Below, one piece after another: positions 23,806 through 36,500 of a DNA stretch of 64,000 nucleotides (position 1 is the stretch's first letter; each line of letters begins with the position of its first letter). The notes beneath the pieces are model-generated. The model searched no databases. It was not told the origin of the DNA and saw only the letters and a list, made by a program, of their open reading frames with translations. This stretch comes from Sipunculus nudus (lineage: Eukaryota > Annelida > Sipuncula > Golfingiida > Sipunculidae): assembly GCA_026874595.1 (NCBI GenBank), contig CM049320.1, forward strand, positions 48,994,714 to 49,058,713. The letters are read 5' to 3'. The translations under genes were made by a program, and so were the position numbers.

Positions 23806-26800
23806 AAAAATTAGGTCATTGTTACCTATATTTTGCGATTAACGCGCGTTTTGTGTGTGTGTGTGTTGTTTTTCACTTAGAATCTTAGACTTGTGTTAGT
23901 TTTCTGGGCTCCAAACCAAATATTTTGAATTCAACCTTGAAACATAACAGACTGTTCAAGTCAGCTGAGCGTCATGACCAACGGGTCACTTTTTTATCTG
24001 AGCCGCATGGTGACCAGATTTGAGGGTACATGGCAAAACTTTCATACGTGAAATGCACGCTGGCGTTCTTCAAACTTGGACGTCGGGGTCCATGCTTGCC
24101 GTAGTGTTATTCCTCCTGATAGGTGTCACTAATTTCTGGCCAACATTCAAGTCCTCTGCCTCATCATTGTTAGACCTGATGGTTTCAAGCTGCAGATATT
24201 CAGCCCCTAGTCACAGGCAATACAGTGTTGACTAACTGCAGGTTTAGCATAGAGATATAAAAACATTTTGCGATAAAGATGAAAAACAACTGCCAAGTCC
24301 ATTAAGTACCATCAGGTACTTTAGTAGTTTCACAGCTGGACGGTTTGTCACCATACCTGATCTTCACGTGGGTGGGTGTACGTGATACGACCCGGGTACA
24401 CGTATATGTTTATTTATCCTAGCGCTTTATGGTCATATCAAGGTGTGAGTTTTAAGATGGTCCAGGAGCCAGTATTTCACATGGTGTGCTGTCTGTGTAC
24501 AGCTATGATACACACGTGAATCACTTAAACATGAATCATGGTGATACTCATGCACTCCGTCATAAAACAAAGTACTTTTATGTGGGTGTAGGAATGAATG
24601 CCAAGTATGTGCTGTCATGTTTGTAGGCTGCTGTTTTGTTTCACCACACAGGTTAGAAGGGGTGGTCCTTGTTACAGCACCTAGAAACAAGACGGATCAT
24701 CCCCAGCTGATGACGTCATTACGATCAAGACTGATCATCATTTTGTCAAGATTTATCAGTCTGTGCTCCACCAAGGTCGCGTTAAACTGTAAAAGTGTAA
24801 TAAAAAAAGGTCTCTCCATGTGTTATCCTAGTCCTCTCCTGTGATACACAGAGTCATATCGTGTGCTAAACAGAGTCCGTTCTTGTGTTAAAACGTGCCA
24901 GAGACTTCGAGAACTAGAGCTCTCGCCAGTGTCCCTCAGTGCCCTCTCAAGCGGTCTCTCTGGGCATGTTAAACAAAAACAAAGTAGTCAATACAGAGCT
25001 AGAATTCCAAGTGTAAAATACTATGCGAACAATATGTGAAGATTATGATATTTTTTTGTTATGATGCAATAATATAAATTACAGGTTTGGAACAACATTA
25101 GCTTTTCAGCATACGATTAGCACAGGCTGCAGGTAACCTAATAGTTTTGTCAGGCAGGACCGAAGAACAGCGAACCATCGAAATCAAGCTCTATAGAATA
25201 CTGAATTTATTTTGTTATATTTGAAATTAAATCAGTCATGCCTGTATCATAACTGCATTCATTCTTAAAACTGCACATCATAGCCGTAACGCGGTCGAAT
25301 ACCAGATCGCTATCTCCGGCGCGGTCTGTCGGTGGCTCAAAGATTTGTTTCCTAGAACACTGGCTTCACGGATCGAGTAGTCGCCGCGCCAACACCACTG
25401 GCAAAGGATTTTACCACAAAAGGTACGCCCTGTTCTTCTGGTACCACTGGGACAGAGCAACTTTAGAATGAGTGCATGACCTGTCATCAAGCCGCCAGGC
25501 TGCCGAGAATACAAGATAAAAAACATAAGGAGAAAGGAAGTGTCATGAACTGTGATATCAGAATATAAAGCAGATATTTATTCTTTTTTTTTTACCTTTT
25601 TTGCAATAAGATTCCGAATTTATGACGTTTGCTCCAGCACGTCACAACTTATCTCAACCGTAGTGACGACAGCTTAAAAGTAAGAATGGCCACTAGAACA
25701 CATGATACAGATCGAAAATCGATATAAGGTCGGCGTTCTAATCACGTGCACACAACCGTGATTTATAGCGGGATTACACCTCATATGTATATAAAACCCC
25801 ATGAAAGTGGTCACGTGACTCCATGGCCAGCTGTGACAGCCGGGCTTTCCTATTCAATAGTTTTGTTTTTTATTCATTTTGTTGTCACTGTTATATTTTG
25901 AATTTTGTATAGAGGGTTTGTATATTTAGAGGACCTGTTACGTCCGTTCTTGTGCATGCCACCTTGTGCAGATATCACAACAGGTGGCACGCCGGTCCAA
26001 TAGTGACATATCGTTGTTAATATCTGCCGTCACACTTGGACAGACACGCCTAAAGTGTCATTTGCATACCGCCTATCTGACAGTCTGTAGTGCACAAAGA
26101 GTAAACAACATTTGTGGCTTAAATTACAGGACACGGAGTTCATATCGACTCAAAGCTATCATACAGCGTATTTTTATTGTTTTGGTTTATATGCGTAAAC
26201 GGGACACCAGAAAGTAGGCGATGAGGCCGAGACACCTGTCTCCACTATTAACAGGCTGCGTTGAAACTAATATTTTATATTGATGTGTATATATGGCCAC
26301 ATGCAAAAGGTATTTAGCTGGAAGCTCCAGAGCTCGAACGGACACATCCCTTTTACACAGAAGAAGGAAATCATACTTAAAAAAGAGCTTTCAGTTATTT
26401 TCCCCCGCTTCCGTGGAACGGGGGACATTGATTTGGGTTTGTCTATCTGTCCGTCTGTCTGTCTGTCCGTCCGGCTTTGGTTTCCGTGCGACAACTTTCC
26501 TTAAAATTATCCGATTTTATTCCAATTTTGGTCAGTAATTGCTCTTATGCATACCTTGGTTGAAACAGGTTTTGGCGTGTCTGTCTGAAAAATTATTATC
26601 ACCAACCCCAAAACAAACAAAAAATATACCTTTTGTTCCAAATTCTTAAAAAATTATGACATGTGGAGACATCTTCAGGGGACAATGAAGACAAACACAC
26701 AGGCACTATAACATGTAGAGACATCTTCATGGGAAAATGAAAGCTAAAACATATTGAGAAGGCAAAAGGGGGACAACAAGCGGCGGAAGTGGGGACAAAA

Positions 26801-27399
26801 TTCCACGAATTTGCCTTTTACATGTAGTCCTAAGTTTGGCGCTTTTTGTATTACAAGTAAGTTTCCCACAGGTAAGTTTCATTCATATTTATAGAGCCTT
26901 CCGGTACACACAAATGTGTGCTTCAGTATACCTCCGGCAACATATTTCATTGAGTTAAACGATAAAGACCTCTAATCTCACACAAAAATCAGACTCCGTG
27001 TATTCGAATCATGAATTCTGCTGCTGACGACAACTTGTCAAGATCCGTCCACATCTGAACTCGCCATTGACCAACTTCTTTTGATCAAGCCCCGCAGAAA
27101 CAAGGGACACAGGCGCAGGGACAGGGGTCGTATTTCTAACATTGCAATAGCGACCTTTACTTAAAACATAGCTTATACTTGTGTGTAACATTAACGCTGA
27201 GGCAATGGGGGAAAATAAAATCACTCTACGTCATCAGAATAGTCACTATGAGTACATAGTACATGTACAAATTAAAAAGTCCAGCGACCAAATGTTATAC
27301 CTTGTGTTGACAGTTAAAGGAATTACCTGATCAGGGGCCGTGACCAAGCTCGCACACACAGGCCCGTTTACCATGTGTGTACAAACCTTCACATAAATA
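23806..27399. other. 3.6 kb without a supportable gene, upstream of gene A
   Basis: It contains a dispersed-repeat phrase (gtcagctgagcgtcatgacc at 23959-23978) that recurs in altered form near 36785 and, inverted, near 54365. A ctgtccgtccg-rich segment (26440-26475) also recurs near 44990 and 45420. A TATA-like tatataaaa (25788) sits near a palindromic gtcacgtgac (25810-25819), but no transcript or ORF starts there that I can defend. The ORFs at 24020, 24617, 25278 and 25966 have no recognisable domains. Confidence 0.55.
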
Positions 27400-27769
27400 A
27401 AGTACTCATCTTAGAAGTAGGAACTGCACCGTGAGCAAAAGTTACAGTCACCGACAGCTGAGTTGGCTGAGGCTGGCTCGAATTAACTCAGCAAGCCTGT
27501 AAGAAACCTGTGCCTGTTTTCCCGGAGCTGTTTTACAGTTAGCGTGCTTGAAGCTAGGTCTGTACGATCTGGGCGGGACCTTTCATCCATCCGGCCGGCG
27601 CCTGACTCACAGATACAAGCTCCGCGCTCAGCACTCCTGCGCTGTCACTGGGATAGAACGCACCGCGTCCATCACGCTCTCTAATACAGGTACTTGCTGT
27701 AAAGTTGACAAACTTTCCTCACTCTCGGATCTTGTTGATTAGTAAAGTAAGGAAGGACCCACCGCCATC
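27400..27769 (+). promoter_or_regulatory. Presumed 5' region and 5' UTR of gene A
   Basis: The stretch just upstream of the gene A start codon is GC-rich compared with its AT-rich surroundings, especially 27560-27680 (gggcggg, ccggccggcgcc). That is typical of a transcribed leader or promoter-proximal region. I see no clear TATA box. The sequence aatacaggtactt near 27685 could be a splice donor of a 5' UTR intron. The start context accgccatcATGc has A at -3. Confidence 0.4.
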
Positions 27770-27983
27770 ATGCCAACATCTACCACTGTGACCACTACCA
27801 GAACCAGCAATGTTGCTGTTCATACAATCAGCTTCCGCGGGCTCGCCGGCGCCATTTTCTGCCTGGTATCTCTGGCCACTGTGCTGTACGTGATCGGCTT
27901 CTCGACAATCGCCTGGACCATTTACGGAAATAGTCATCATGGGCTGTGGAGATGGTGTTCTTGTACCGATTACCGCATTGCAA
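27770..27983 (+). CDS. Gene A exon 1: four-transmembrane claudin/PMP22-like protein
   Basis: The gene joins 27770-27983, 44135-44287 and 46026-46177 into 172 residues. Exon 1 codes for residues 1-71 plus one base. It holds a Ser/Thr-rich N-tail, TM1 (about 24-44, GLAGAIFCLVSLATV) and the start of the first loop with W49, GLW (58-60), C63 and C65. W..GLW..C is the first-loop signature of the claudin/PMP22 group; the usual second Cys 8-10 residues later is replaced by CSC. Donor GT is at 27984 (gcaa|gtaagg, phase 1). Family knowledge suggests a membrane protein of junctions, adhesion or membrane organisation; the exact role cannot be read from sequence. Start chosen because it is the first ATG and has A at -3. 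Confidence 0.85.
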
Positions 27984-28431
27984 GTAAGGAAGTTCGCTTG
28001 TTCCATTGTGCATTATACTAAAAACTATGACCTTCATATAAATATTAATCTTTAAGTAAAAGTCTTTTAAATTTAGTTCAGAGTGCGGCTGTTTATTACT
28101 GGCTGGTGATGACCTCAGCATTGACAGTGTTATTTTAATTATTGCAACTTTGTGGCTTTACGTTCTCGTCCCATGTATTCCTCCCACCCCCGCTCCAGTC
28201 ACTCCTTCAGCCAGTTTGCTTCAGATTATGGGCCACATGAAAAAATAAAACTTCCAGGTTCGCCTGACATTCCCTCCATCCTTGCAAATGTTAACAATTC
28301 CATCAGAATTATGGGCCTCAGCTGTAAAGTTTGTCCAATAACGGTATGTCTAATATACTAACATAGCGCGCATATATGCGCCGGTTCGATTATTGCAAGC
28401 ATCTGTAATATAGCTGCCTAGTGGCAGGGAA

Positions 28432-28432
<1 letters not shown>

Positions 28433-28497
<65 letters not shown>
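28433..28497. repeat. (TA)n followed by (GA)n microsatellite, intron 1 of gene A
   Basis: About 40 bases of TA pass directly into about 24 bases of GA. Confidence 0.95.
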
Positions 28498-28940
28498 GGG
28501 GTGGAGGAGAAAGAGATATAGAGAAAGAGAGAGATATCTCTTGAAATATTGTCTATATTACGTGCCTTTGACGTACAAATGCTGACTGAACCCAGCCGCT
28601 GATTAAAGAGACAATCATTTAGAGTGATGCGGATAATTATATGGAATAAAAGTTGAATTAGGGCAGTAACCATAGGAACTCCATATCGTATATATAAGAT
28701 CATTCACTGATCAGTGCCCCCCCCCCCCCCCCCCCAGCAGGCCTATATACACGCTCTCGCGCGCTCATACTGATGCAAACGCAATCTCAATCGGGCGCAC
28801 GTGTGTTTGTGTTCTGTTACTATGTTATTCTCATAATAAACCAAGAAGTTTTGAAATTAAACCTTTTGTTTAAACGAATATAAGTTTAGAAAAAGTATTA
28901 CATGTATATAGTATATCCTTATACTTGACTAAAAGATTGC

Positions 28941-29153
28941 AGGGGCGGATCCAGGATAAAGAAAAAGGAGGGGTCCAACCCAGGAGGACTAATGAAAACC
29001 CTGAAAAAAAGGTCCCCAGGTGCGGAAAAGAGGGAGGGGGTTCAGGACGGGAAAATTGGTCTGAAACCTTAAAAAAGAAGGTTGCAGCGGCTGAAAAGGG
29101 GGGGGGGGGCAGGGGTCCGGACCCCCTGGACCCCTCCCATGGATTCGCTTCTG
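28941..29153. mobile_element. MITE-like element with ggcggatccagg ends, copy 3, in intron 1 of gene A
   Basis: Starts aggggcggatccagga and ends with a mutated ggattcgcttctgg. It shares the internal aggaggactaatgaaa, aaggtccccaggt, ggttgcagcgg and gtccggaccccctgg landmarks with copies 1 and 2. The short ORF across it is not a gene. Confidence 0.75.
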
Positions 29154-29198
29154 GATTACAATATATGCTAATTTTGCTTATATATATTTAAATAAACC

Positions 29199-29302
29199 AG
29201 TGGCGTCAATTTTTCTTCCAGGGTGGGGGGGATGACTTTGTATATTTAAACACACACACACACACATATACCTTTTTTTCAGCGTCTCTGAGTGACATAT
29301 TC

Positions 29303-29348
<46 letters not shown>

Positions 29349-29367
29349 AAATATAAATCTCTCTATT

Positions 29368-29398
<31 letters not shown>

Positions 29399-29646
29399 TA
29401 TATATGATTATATATATATACTTAATCATATTTCAAATAATTATAATATTGTAATAGAAGGTTTAGATATAACATTTTTTAGTAAATGGATCCAAAGTCT
29501 TTAATTCTATTTATTAAATTTTTTTTTTGCAATATTATAATACTATTCTCTGAAAGTAGGGGGGATGATTACATTGGCCATCCCCCCCTTGCCAAAAAGT
29601 GGGGGGTATATATACCCCCCATCCCCCCCTATATTGACGCCCCTGA
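29199..29646. mobile_element. Second MITE-like element, gtggcgtcaat / attgacgcccc ends
   Basis: Begins agtggcgtcaatttt and ends atattgacgcccctga; the ends are inverted copies (ggcgtcaat / attgacgcc) about 450 bp apart. The inside holds (CA)n, (TA)n (29306-29346) and G/C runs. No coding potential. It lies 45 bp from copy 3 of the first MITE family. Confidence 0.6.
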
Positions 29647-30384
29647 CGATGTATGCATATTTCTGTTTCCTTCTTCAGGAACAGTTTCCTTGCAACGTAC
29701 ATTTAATTAATCTTTCATATGTTCCTCTCATCAACCTATGAGTGCACACACACACAAAAAGACACACACATGTACAGTGAATTTGAATTTGAAAAGAATT
29801 GGATAACGTCTGTTGATATAGGATTTGCATAAAAGAGAAGAGAATAACACATTACAATATGTTCAGCATGCTTTAATCAAACGATCAATATATCTCCTTT
29901 GACTGTTACTGATATCAACTGATATTATCACGTAATACGGTTGTAGGATTAGATGAATTGTATTTTTAACAATACGCTGCATGGCGAGTGAAAACAAGGA
30001 CAGGCAATGCAGTTCAATCTAATACTTATAAAAGGAATTCGGTTGACGTTTGTTCGCAATGTTCTCTAAAACCGCGTTGTGTACAATATTGTGCCATACA
30101 TCATTTGAAAGGTTATTATCCCCGCAGTGGCATAGGCGATATGAAAATAAATAATTTTTAATGTACATATAATTTTGAGTGATTTCCGTTTTTTTCATCG
30201 AGCATGGCCGAACTGCCTTCGGCAATCACCGGAATGCGTGCAGCGTGGTCACTAACCTCTAACACTAAGGACTATTGTTCATATGAATAACGCTTGCTTT
30301 CAGTTAGGGATTTGACACACATGCGTGGTCAGTAAAAGAGAGAATCACCTGTTTCTCGCTTTATGAAATGGAGAGTTCAAGCCA

Positions 30385-30546
30385 TGAGGATTAATGACAA
30401 AACTTATTTAAGGTCCCAATTTCAGGAACAGGGCTGGGGTGTGGTGGCAGGGGTTTCAGGCCTCAAAATTTGCCTGTTACGATGAAAAAAAAGGTTGCGG
30501 TGGTTGAAAATGGGATACGGACCCACTGCATGGATCTGCTTCTGCT
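30385..30546. mobile_element. MITE-like element with ggcggatccagg ends, truncated copy 4
   Basis: Lacks the left end but keeps aggattaatgacaaaact, ggtcccaatttcaggaac, caggcctcaaaatt, aaaaggttgcggtggt and tggatctgcttctg. It is the most diverged of the four copies and has no long G run, so it may be the oldest. Confidence 0.6.
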
Positions 30547-33500
30547 ACTTACGATGTTAATAAACACTTACTGTATAAGAATATAATGTGAACACAGGAA
30601 ATGTAGTTATAAAGCAAATGAAATATGAAATACCTAAATGGTAAGTTGCTTATTATAAGCCGTTACGGGAGCAAATGCCGGTATCGACTGTCTTTATCCA
30701 GGTGTAAAGAGTTTTTGACGCACTAAAGGAAACCGAATACAATTCGTTCCGCACACAGTATGATCCACATGGAGACAAATACTGAGGTCATCGTTTATAT
30801 GTGTTTTTGTATGACAATGGTGTAATTCATGTTGATACCAGTATTCGTCCCCAATACCTACCATTCCATTCAAATTATAAAAAAAAATATATAAAATTTA
30901 CAAGCGCATCATTCAGCCTGATCACACATAATAGCTAGGGCGGAAAAGGGCACACTCGCTTGTTGTGTAACATTAAGTGCTATGATCACATAAAGGCTTT
31001 GTATTATATAAATCGGTCCCTGATCTCGTTTGGACATATTTTTGTGAGAAACCACAACAGGCAAACACAACCTGTGTAGCGGTATTATCCGCGAAGCTCA
31101 CGCCCTGTTTAGGATGTGGGCAGAGAACCGCGTGAACAGATGTACAGTACTCCGGGGCCTCCTGGAAACTGTGTCGTTACGCCAAATTTTAATTATTTTG
31201 ATGTATAAAAAATGAAATTTAAAAAATTTATTTTCACTCACCTGGTCTCATGTGTGTTAAGTACATGTCCACTAAGTGAAAATAATTACCTGTTGACTTG
31301 GACCAGGGCTGATTAATGTCCATCAATAAAAACGTTTGCTGTTCCGTTAGGAAATCAATAATTTTCCATGTACGCGCTAAATATAAGCATATGTTTGTTC
31401 TTGATATTGTGTTCCTGTTACTGCTGGTATTCCTGGCTGGAATTTCAGTTAATTGACTCATTCGTCTGTTTGTTTCAGTGATGCCATTTATGTGAGTTTA
31501 TGAATAATTAATTTATGACTTTAATGTCCAGTAGTTAAATATATGACAATTGTTTATTAGTTTAAGCTCAAGAAAATAGTCATACAGTTTTCCCTAAAAA
31601 TATCTGTAAACAAAATACATTGTATATTAAAATTAATAGGAAAAATATATAACATGTTGCTGGTATGCCATTTACTATGAATAACACTTCTGTAATAAAA
31701 TACATCCTGTGTTGACTAAGCGTTATCAGCACCTGTTGGTCAATATTTTATAAGTGTTATACAAGCAGAGGTTAAACACCCAGCATGCGGGGATTAATTT
31801 AGAATTATCCTGTTGTTATTTGCTACAGCTCATTCAGAGAGTACAGGCTCTTGTGTATAAGGTCACAATCTGAAAAAAAAAACTAAATGCAAAGAAAAAT
31901 TACCAAATGCAAATGCACTTTTTATATAAAGATAATTCATAGTCTAAACACTGAAATGAATAACTTGATATATGGAGCAACTGAAACGAATCTTGGTATG
32001 ATATATAAATGGAAAATTAATTCATGATTCTTAGTAGAGATTTTTTGGTGATTATTGTTCACACTTTTTGCATTTGCATTTGAAAGTCAAATGATTTTTG
32101 CTGTGCATGCTCTGCCCGAGAGCCTTTCTTGAATACAAACTTGTAAGAAGGTCAGAGTTATTATAACCATGTAGCTTTCTATACCTGCATATCAATACCA
32201 GATGAAAGGTGCATATCATGATATATGCGTCAACAGAGTTCACGCCTCACTGGCCGGGCAATCATGCGTGGAGTGTCACAAAAGTTCGTTTAAATACCAG
32301 CTGCTGAACTTGAGGGTTTTCATGCATGTGATCAGATGCTTCTGCACACACAGCAGATGTTAAAATTCAGGTTATAAACTAGGTTAAGAGACTCACCATA
32401 TTAAATGTTTCCTTTTTTTAGCTTCATATTATAATAGTTAAGTCAACTGTTTCAGATTCCAAATTTTCTACATATCGCTGTCTCGCATTATTCATGGTTA
32501 CTCGCTAGTAGAGTCCATCTCGGTTTTCCCAGTCATCAGTGAGTAAACAACCTGTAGATTGTGTTATGTAAACATTGGGCCGCGAGTCACTAACTCTCCG
32601 GTTGAATTTATTGTTTTCCTAGCAGTGATATAAACATCCTAGATGCAGGTGACAAATACACACCGACCAAGGTTCATAACCGTGTGCAATGTTTTGCTTG
32701 TCGTTGCATGTCTGCGACTGACTTCACCTGGTCATTTCATGACTGAGGTCAGGGCTGTCAGCATTCAGGGCTGGTCTGATGATCAAAAGCGCCAAGCAGG
32801 ATCACAGTCTCAACACTGATGACACTCCCGATTTATTATCCACCAGCAATGATGGACGGTCTGTGTATCCATGGCAACCAGCTTATTTGCATAGCTGTTG
32901 GTCGGGTCAGTAAGTTATTGATAGTGGATACATCTACACCAGACCGTTATTGGGCCTTTGCTTATCCTTATTATATCCGCAGCCTAAATGTAGGAAGTAA
33001 TTTTGTTGTGAACTACAGTATATGATCGCCGTCTGCCGCCGCAGAAAATGTTTTTCACAGACCGTTTTCGGTGCCTGTTCAAAATAGAGTCAAGACCTAT
33101 ACCGGCAGAGTGACCTTGCCAGTTTCCATATTAAACGAAAATCACAGGTAAAATTAGATTTTTTCAATAATTATCAGGAAAATCAGATCTACCAAAGACC
33201 ACTGATCGTTGATTCGCAGAAAAGTTCGAAAATTGGTGACCTTGATCTTCAATACCAAATCCGATATATATTTGTAGTTCGTTTATCCTTCGTAATTTTT
33301 CTGAGGCAATGTCAAATAATCCCTTCCTTTGAAGGCTACAGATGGATCTTATTGGTCAGCTTATATAATTCAATTTTTTCACTCTAATTTATAATAAAAT
33401 ACTTTTTCCTTCATGTCACAAGTCAAATACTAATATACTTGGTACACCTACAGCAAACTTTAATGGATGAATTAAATTATTCATTTGTCCTTAATACAGA

Positions 33501-36500
33501 AAACACGTTCATGTAGGCGAACTCTATAGAGTCTGGATCCTCAGCCCAAATGTCAGTATAACACATAAGTTTAAAGTATTCGTTTTAGCGAAAAGGGGAA
33601 GTGCTCTAAATTCGAGACTTTATAATTTAAGAGAGAAATACAAAAAAATTAGTTATATCCGTTTACAGTTGAAGAACTATATTACCTTATTTAAAAAGAA
33701 TGAAAAGGCGAAATTCTTTAAATTGTTGCTCGGGCCTCAGACTAATGGAAGGATGCAGGCTATGACCTTGAACTTGGATTTTTGAGCGGAAGAAGTGACA
33801 CCGTCACTAGTGATTCGAGTCTATAGCAGGGAAAAAACATGCACATACCATTCACATATGTGATGTTGTCAGGTTTTTACCCTGAATACAGGCTGGCTCA
33901 GACCATGTTTCCTCGGCCTTGTCCCCGCAATACCACGGCCCCCAACATACGTTATACATTTACACTGTGTATATATTATGGTGTTGTGAAACGAATTAAA
34001 AATGCCTTAAGTCATAATGTACAATGGCGGCGAAGCTAAATATTCATGGGGTGGGGGGGGGGGGGCAATAGTAGACATACATGAATAAATATATAAATAT
34101 ATATATCTATATGTCTCTGTGTGTATGAGTGAACGCACTTATTGGGTTGATATTGGGAGGGGGTAGTCTATTATTTACAGTCCTGTACAGGGGAATTTAT
34201 CAACTGAACACTGAGGAATACTGGTACTCCTTACGTTTTCTCATCATATTAATGGGGCCGGGGGGGGGGGGGGGGGGTTCCCCCTCTCTACCTCCCCCCC
34301 CCCCCCCGCGCGTTTCGCTGCCTATGATGTATGTGGGTCTTTAACCAGATCAGTATATTTATTACACTTTACTTATCACATGCATGTTGACATCAACCCA
34401 CGGGCACTCTACCTACATCAGCCCCACAGTTAATAAAAAAGGGCAAATCAGTGTGAACGAATTCCAAACGACTGTCGTCACATGCACGGGAGACATGTGT
34501 GGGAGGCAAACAGACAAAGGCCCGTGTTGTACGCAGGATATTAAAAAATATAAGCAAAGGACGATAACATGTCAAGGAAAAGATGTAGGCTACTTCAAAC
34601 AGATTTCATTGATTAAAGCTTATATTTTTAGACATGCGGATTTCCTTGGCCTTTAATGTTTAACACGCTCTTTCATGTTAAACTCCCCCCCCCCCCCCCC
34701 CAGCCAGCGGTCTATAGTGCACATGTGTCAGGGTCCCGGACCGGCTGATCATGAAAAGCAATTAGATCAACAGCGTCCTGTCAATGCTTCCCTGTGATTA
34801 CGGAGATTAAATCATTCTGTGCTTGATTACGAGTATTGCTTCGTTATCAGGACACCTAATCAGATGACGCCTTTGTTTTGTTAGTGGTAATAGCTGCTGA
34901 CTAACTACACACGCGTAATTTTTATATTATTTGAACTCAGGCCTAATAAAAGATTATTCTACTGAATTTGGGGACAAAAAATTCTGGTGCGAGCGGGCGA
35001 TTTATTTTTCTTTAATCTTTTCATACCGGAACACCGGTCGAGACGCAATACGTGCAATTAAGCCAGATTGCCTAGAAACTTTGCTCCCGTTCTTTAAATC
35101 GTGTATATAATTTATAAATGTTTCCATAACTTTAAGAATTCTTTTTGGGAATTTGTTCCATAAAGCACAAACTATATATAAACATTACCAAGGACCTGGT
35201 TTTAACTTGCACACAAAAAATATCCACGAAAAATAGAACAGCGAATCCATACATCTTAACTATGATTCATCTTAGCGCTCACGCTTTGTCCGTCGTCGTT
35301 AACAGGGCACAAATGGTAACGCTTGGACCTAGAAATTTGACATCCATGGAGTTCCTAAAAATCTTTGAGCTATGAAACTTATTTGTTCATCACAGAAGAA
35401 TGATAAATTTGACACAAAACCTCCACTATCTCAAGATTCAATACATGGATTGCCATAATATACTGCTTTCCTTATTGATCATATACAGTTTCACCAGCTT
35501 CTTGAGACTTGTGGCCCATCTGTAGCTTTTCTAATTTTTACTATTTGTTTTTCTATTTTTGAGACTGTCAAATGGTAGCTTTAATGTCATTATCTCAGCT
35601 GTGGTTCATCTCGTGTCTTGAAACCTTGTATAAGACTAGTGGTGCCCCCTGTAATTTTATTCTATATTTAATACATATTTTCTGCTATTTTTGAGTCTGC
35701 CAAACAACATCAATGGTTTTAGTTTCTCAGCTGTGGTTTTATCTGGTGTCCCGAAACCTGGTGTGTTTATTGATCATTGCTAGTTTTATCAGTTTCTGAA
35801 GGCTGGTTGCGCCTCCTGTACTTTTTCTGATTTTGATGCATTTCCCCCTTTATTTTTTAGACTGCCACATTACATCAATGGTATCAGTTTCTCAACTGAT
35901 TTCTTTAAATGTCCTGAAATCTGGTGTGCTTATTATGCCCCCCCCCCAAAAAAAAAACACATACAAGGGGGAGATATTGTGTTCAGTCCAAACGTCAGTC
36001 GTCGTTGTCAGGAATGGAATTGCTTTTGAAACGCTGCATATTTTCCCCTGAAATTTGAAACACAAATTATTTCAACCACACTCTTAGAGAGGTTCGAAAA
36101 CTTGCAATCTTGACCTTGATATTCAAGTCAAATTAGCCAAAATATATATAATTTCTGTAAATCAAGTAAATTATTGAAGAACTAGTGTTCTCAAACTTGA
36201 TACACTACTTGTTTCAAACAAATGCTCAATTTTTTCATGAAATTTGTCACAACAGTTGTTTTTGGACGTGTACGAAAACTGGTGACCTGACCGTGATCTT
36301 CAAGGTCAGTGTTGTTAAAATATGTGATTATTTTGACCCTTTTAACCTTTTAACACTTCATATAGACTCAAATTTGACACATCAATTGTTTCTGTTTTAC
36401 GCTTGGATGAGTTTGAGAACTGGAGAGCCAGACGTTGATCTGCAAGATCAAACCTTCAGAAATCTAGTATAATTGTAAACCCTATAACTTTCGAAGTACT

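Noticed and set aside
25785-25820. TATA box plus palindromic gtcacgtgac as a promoter for gene A
   Set aside because: It lies 2 kb upstream of the start codon with no supported leader exon; a single E-box palindrome is weak evidence.
30019-30225. Small minus-strand ORF with CHCGD and His residues, recalling a LINE or transposase zinc knuckle
   Set aside because: Too short and without neighbouring motifs; I cannot support a family.
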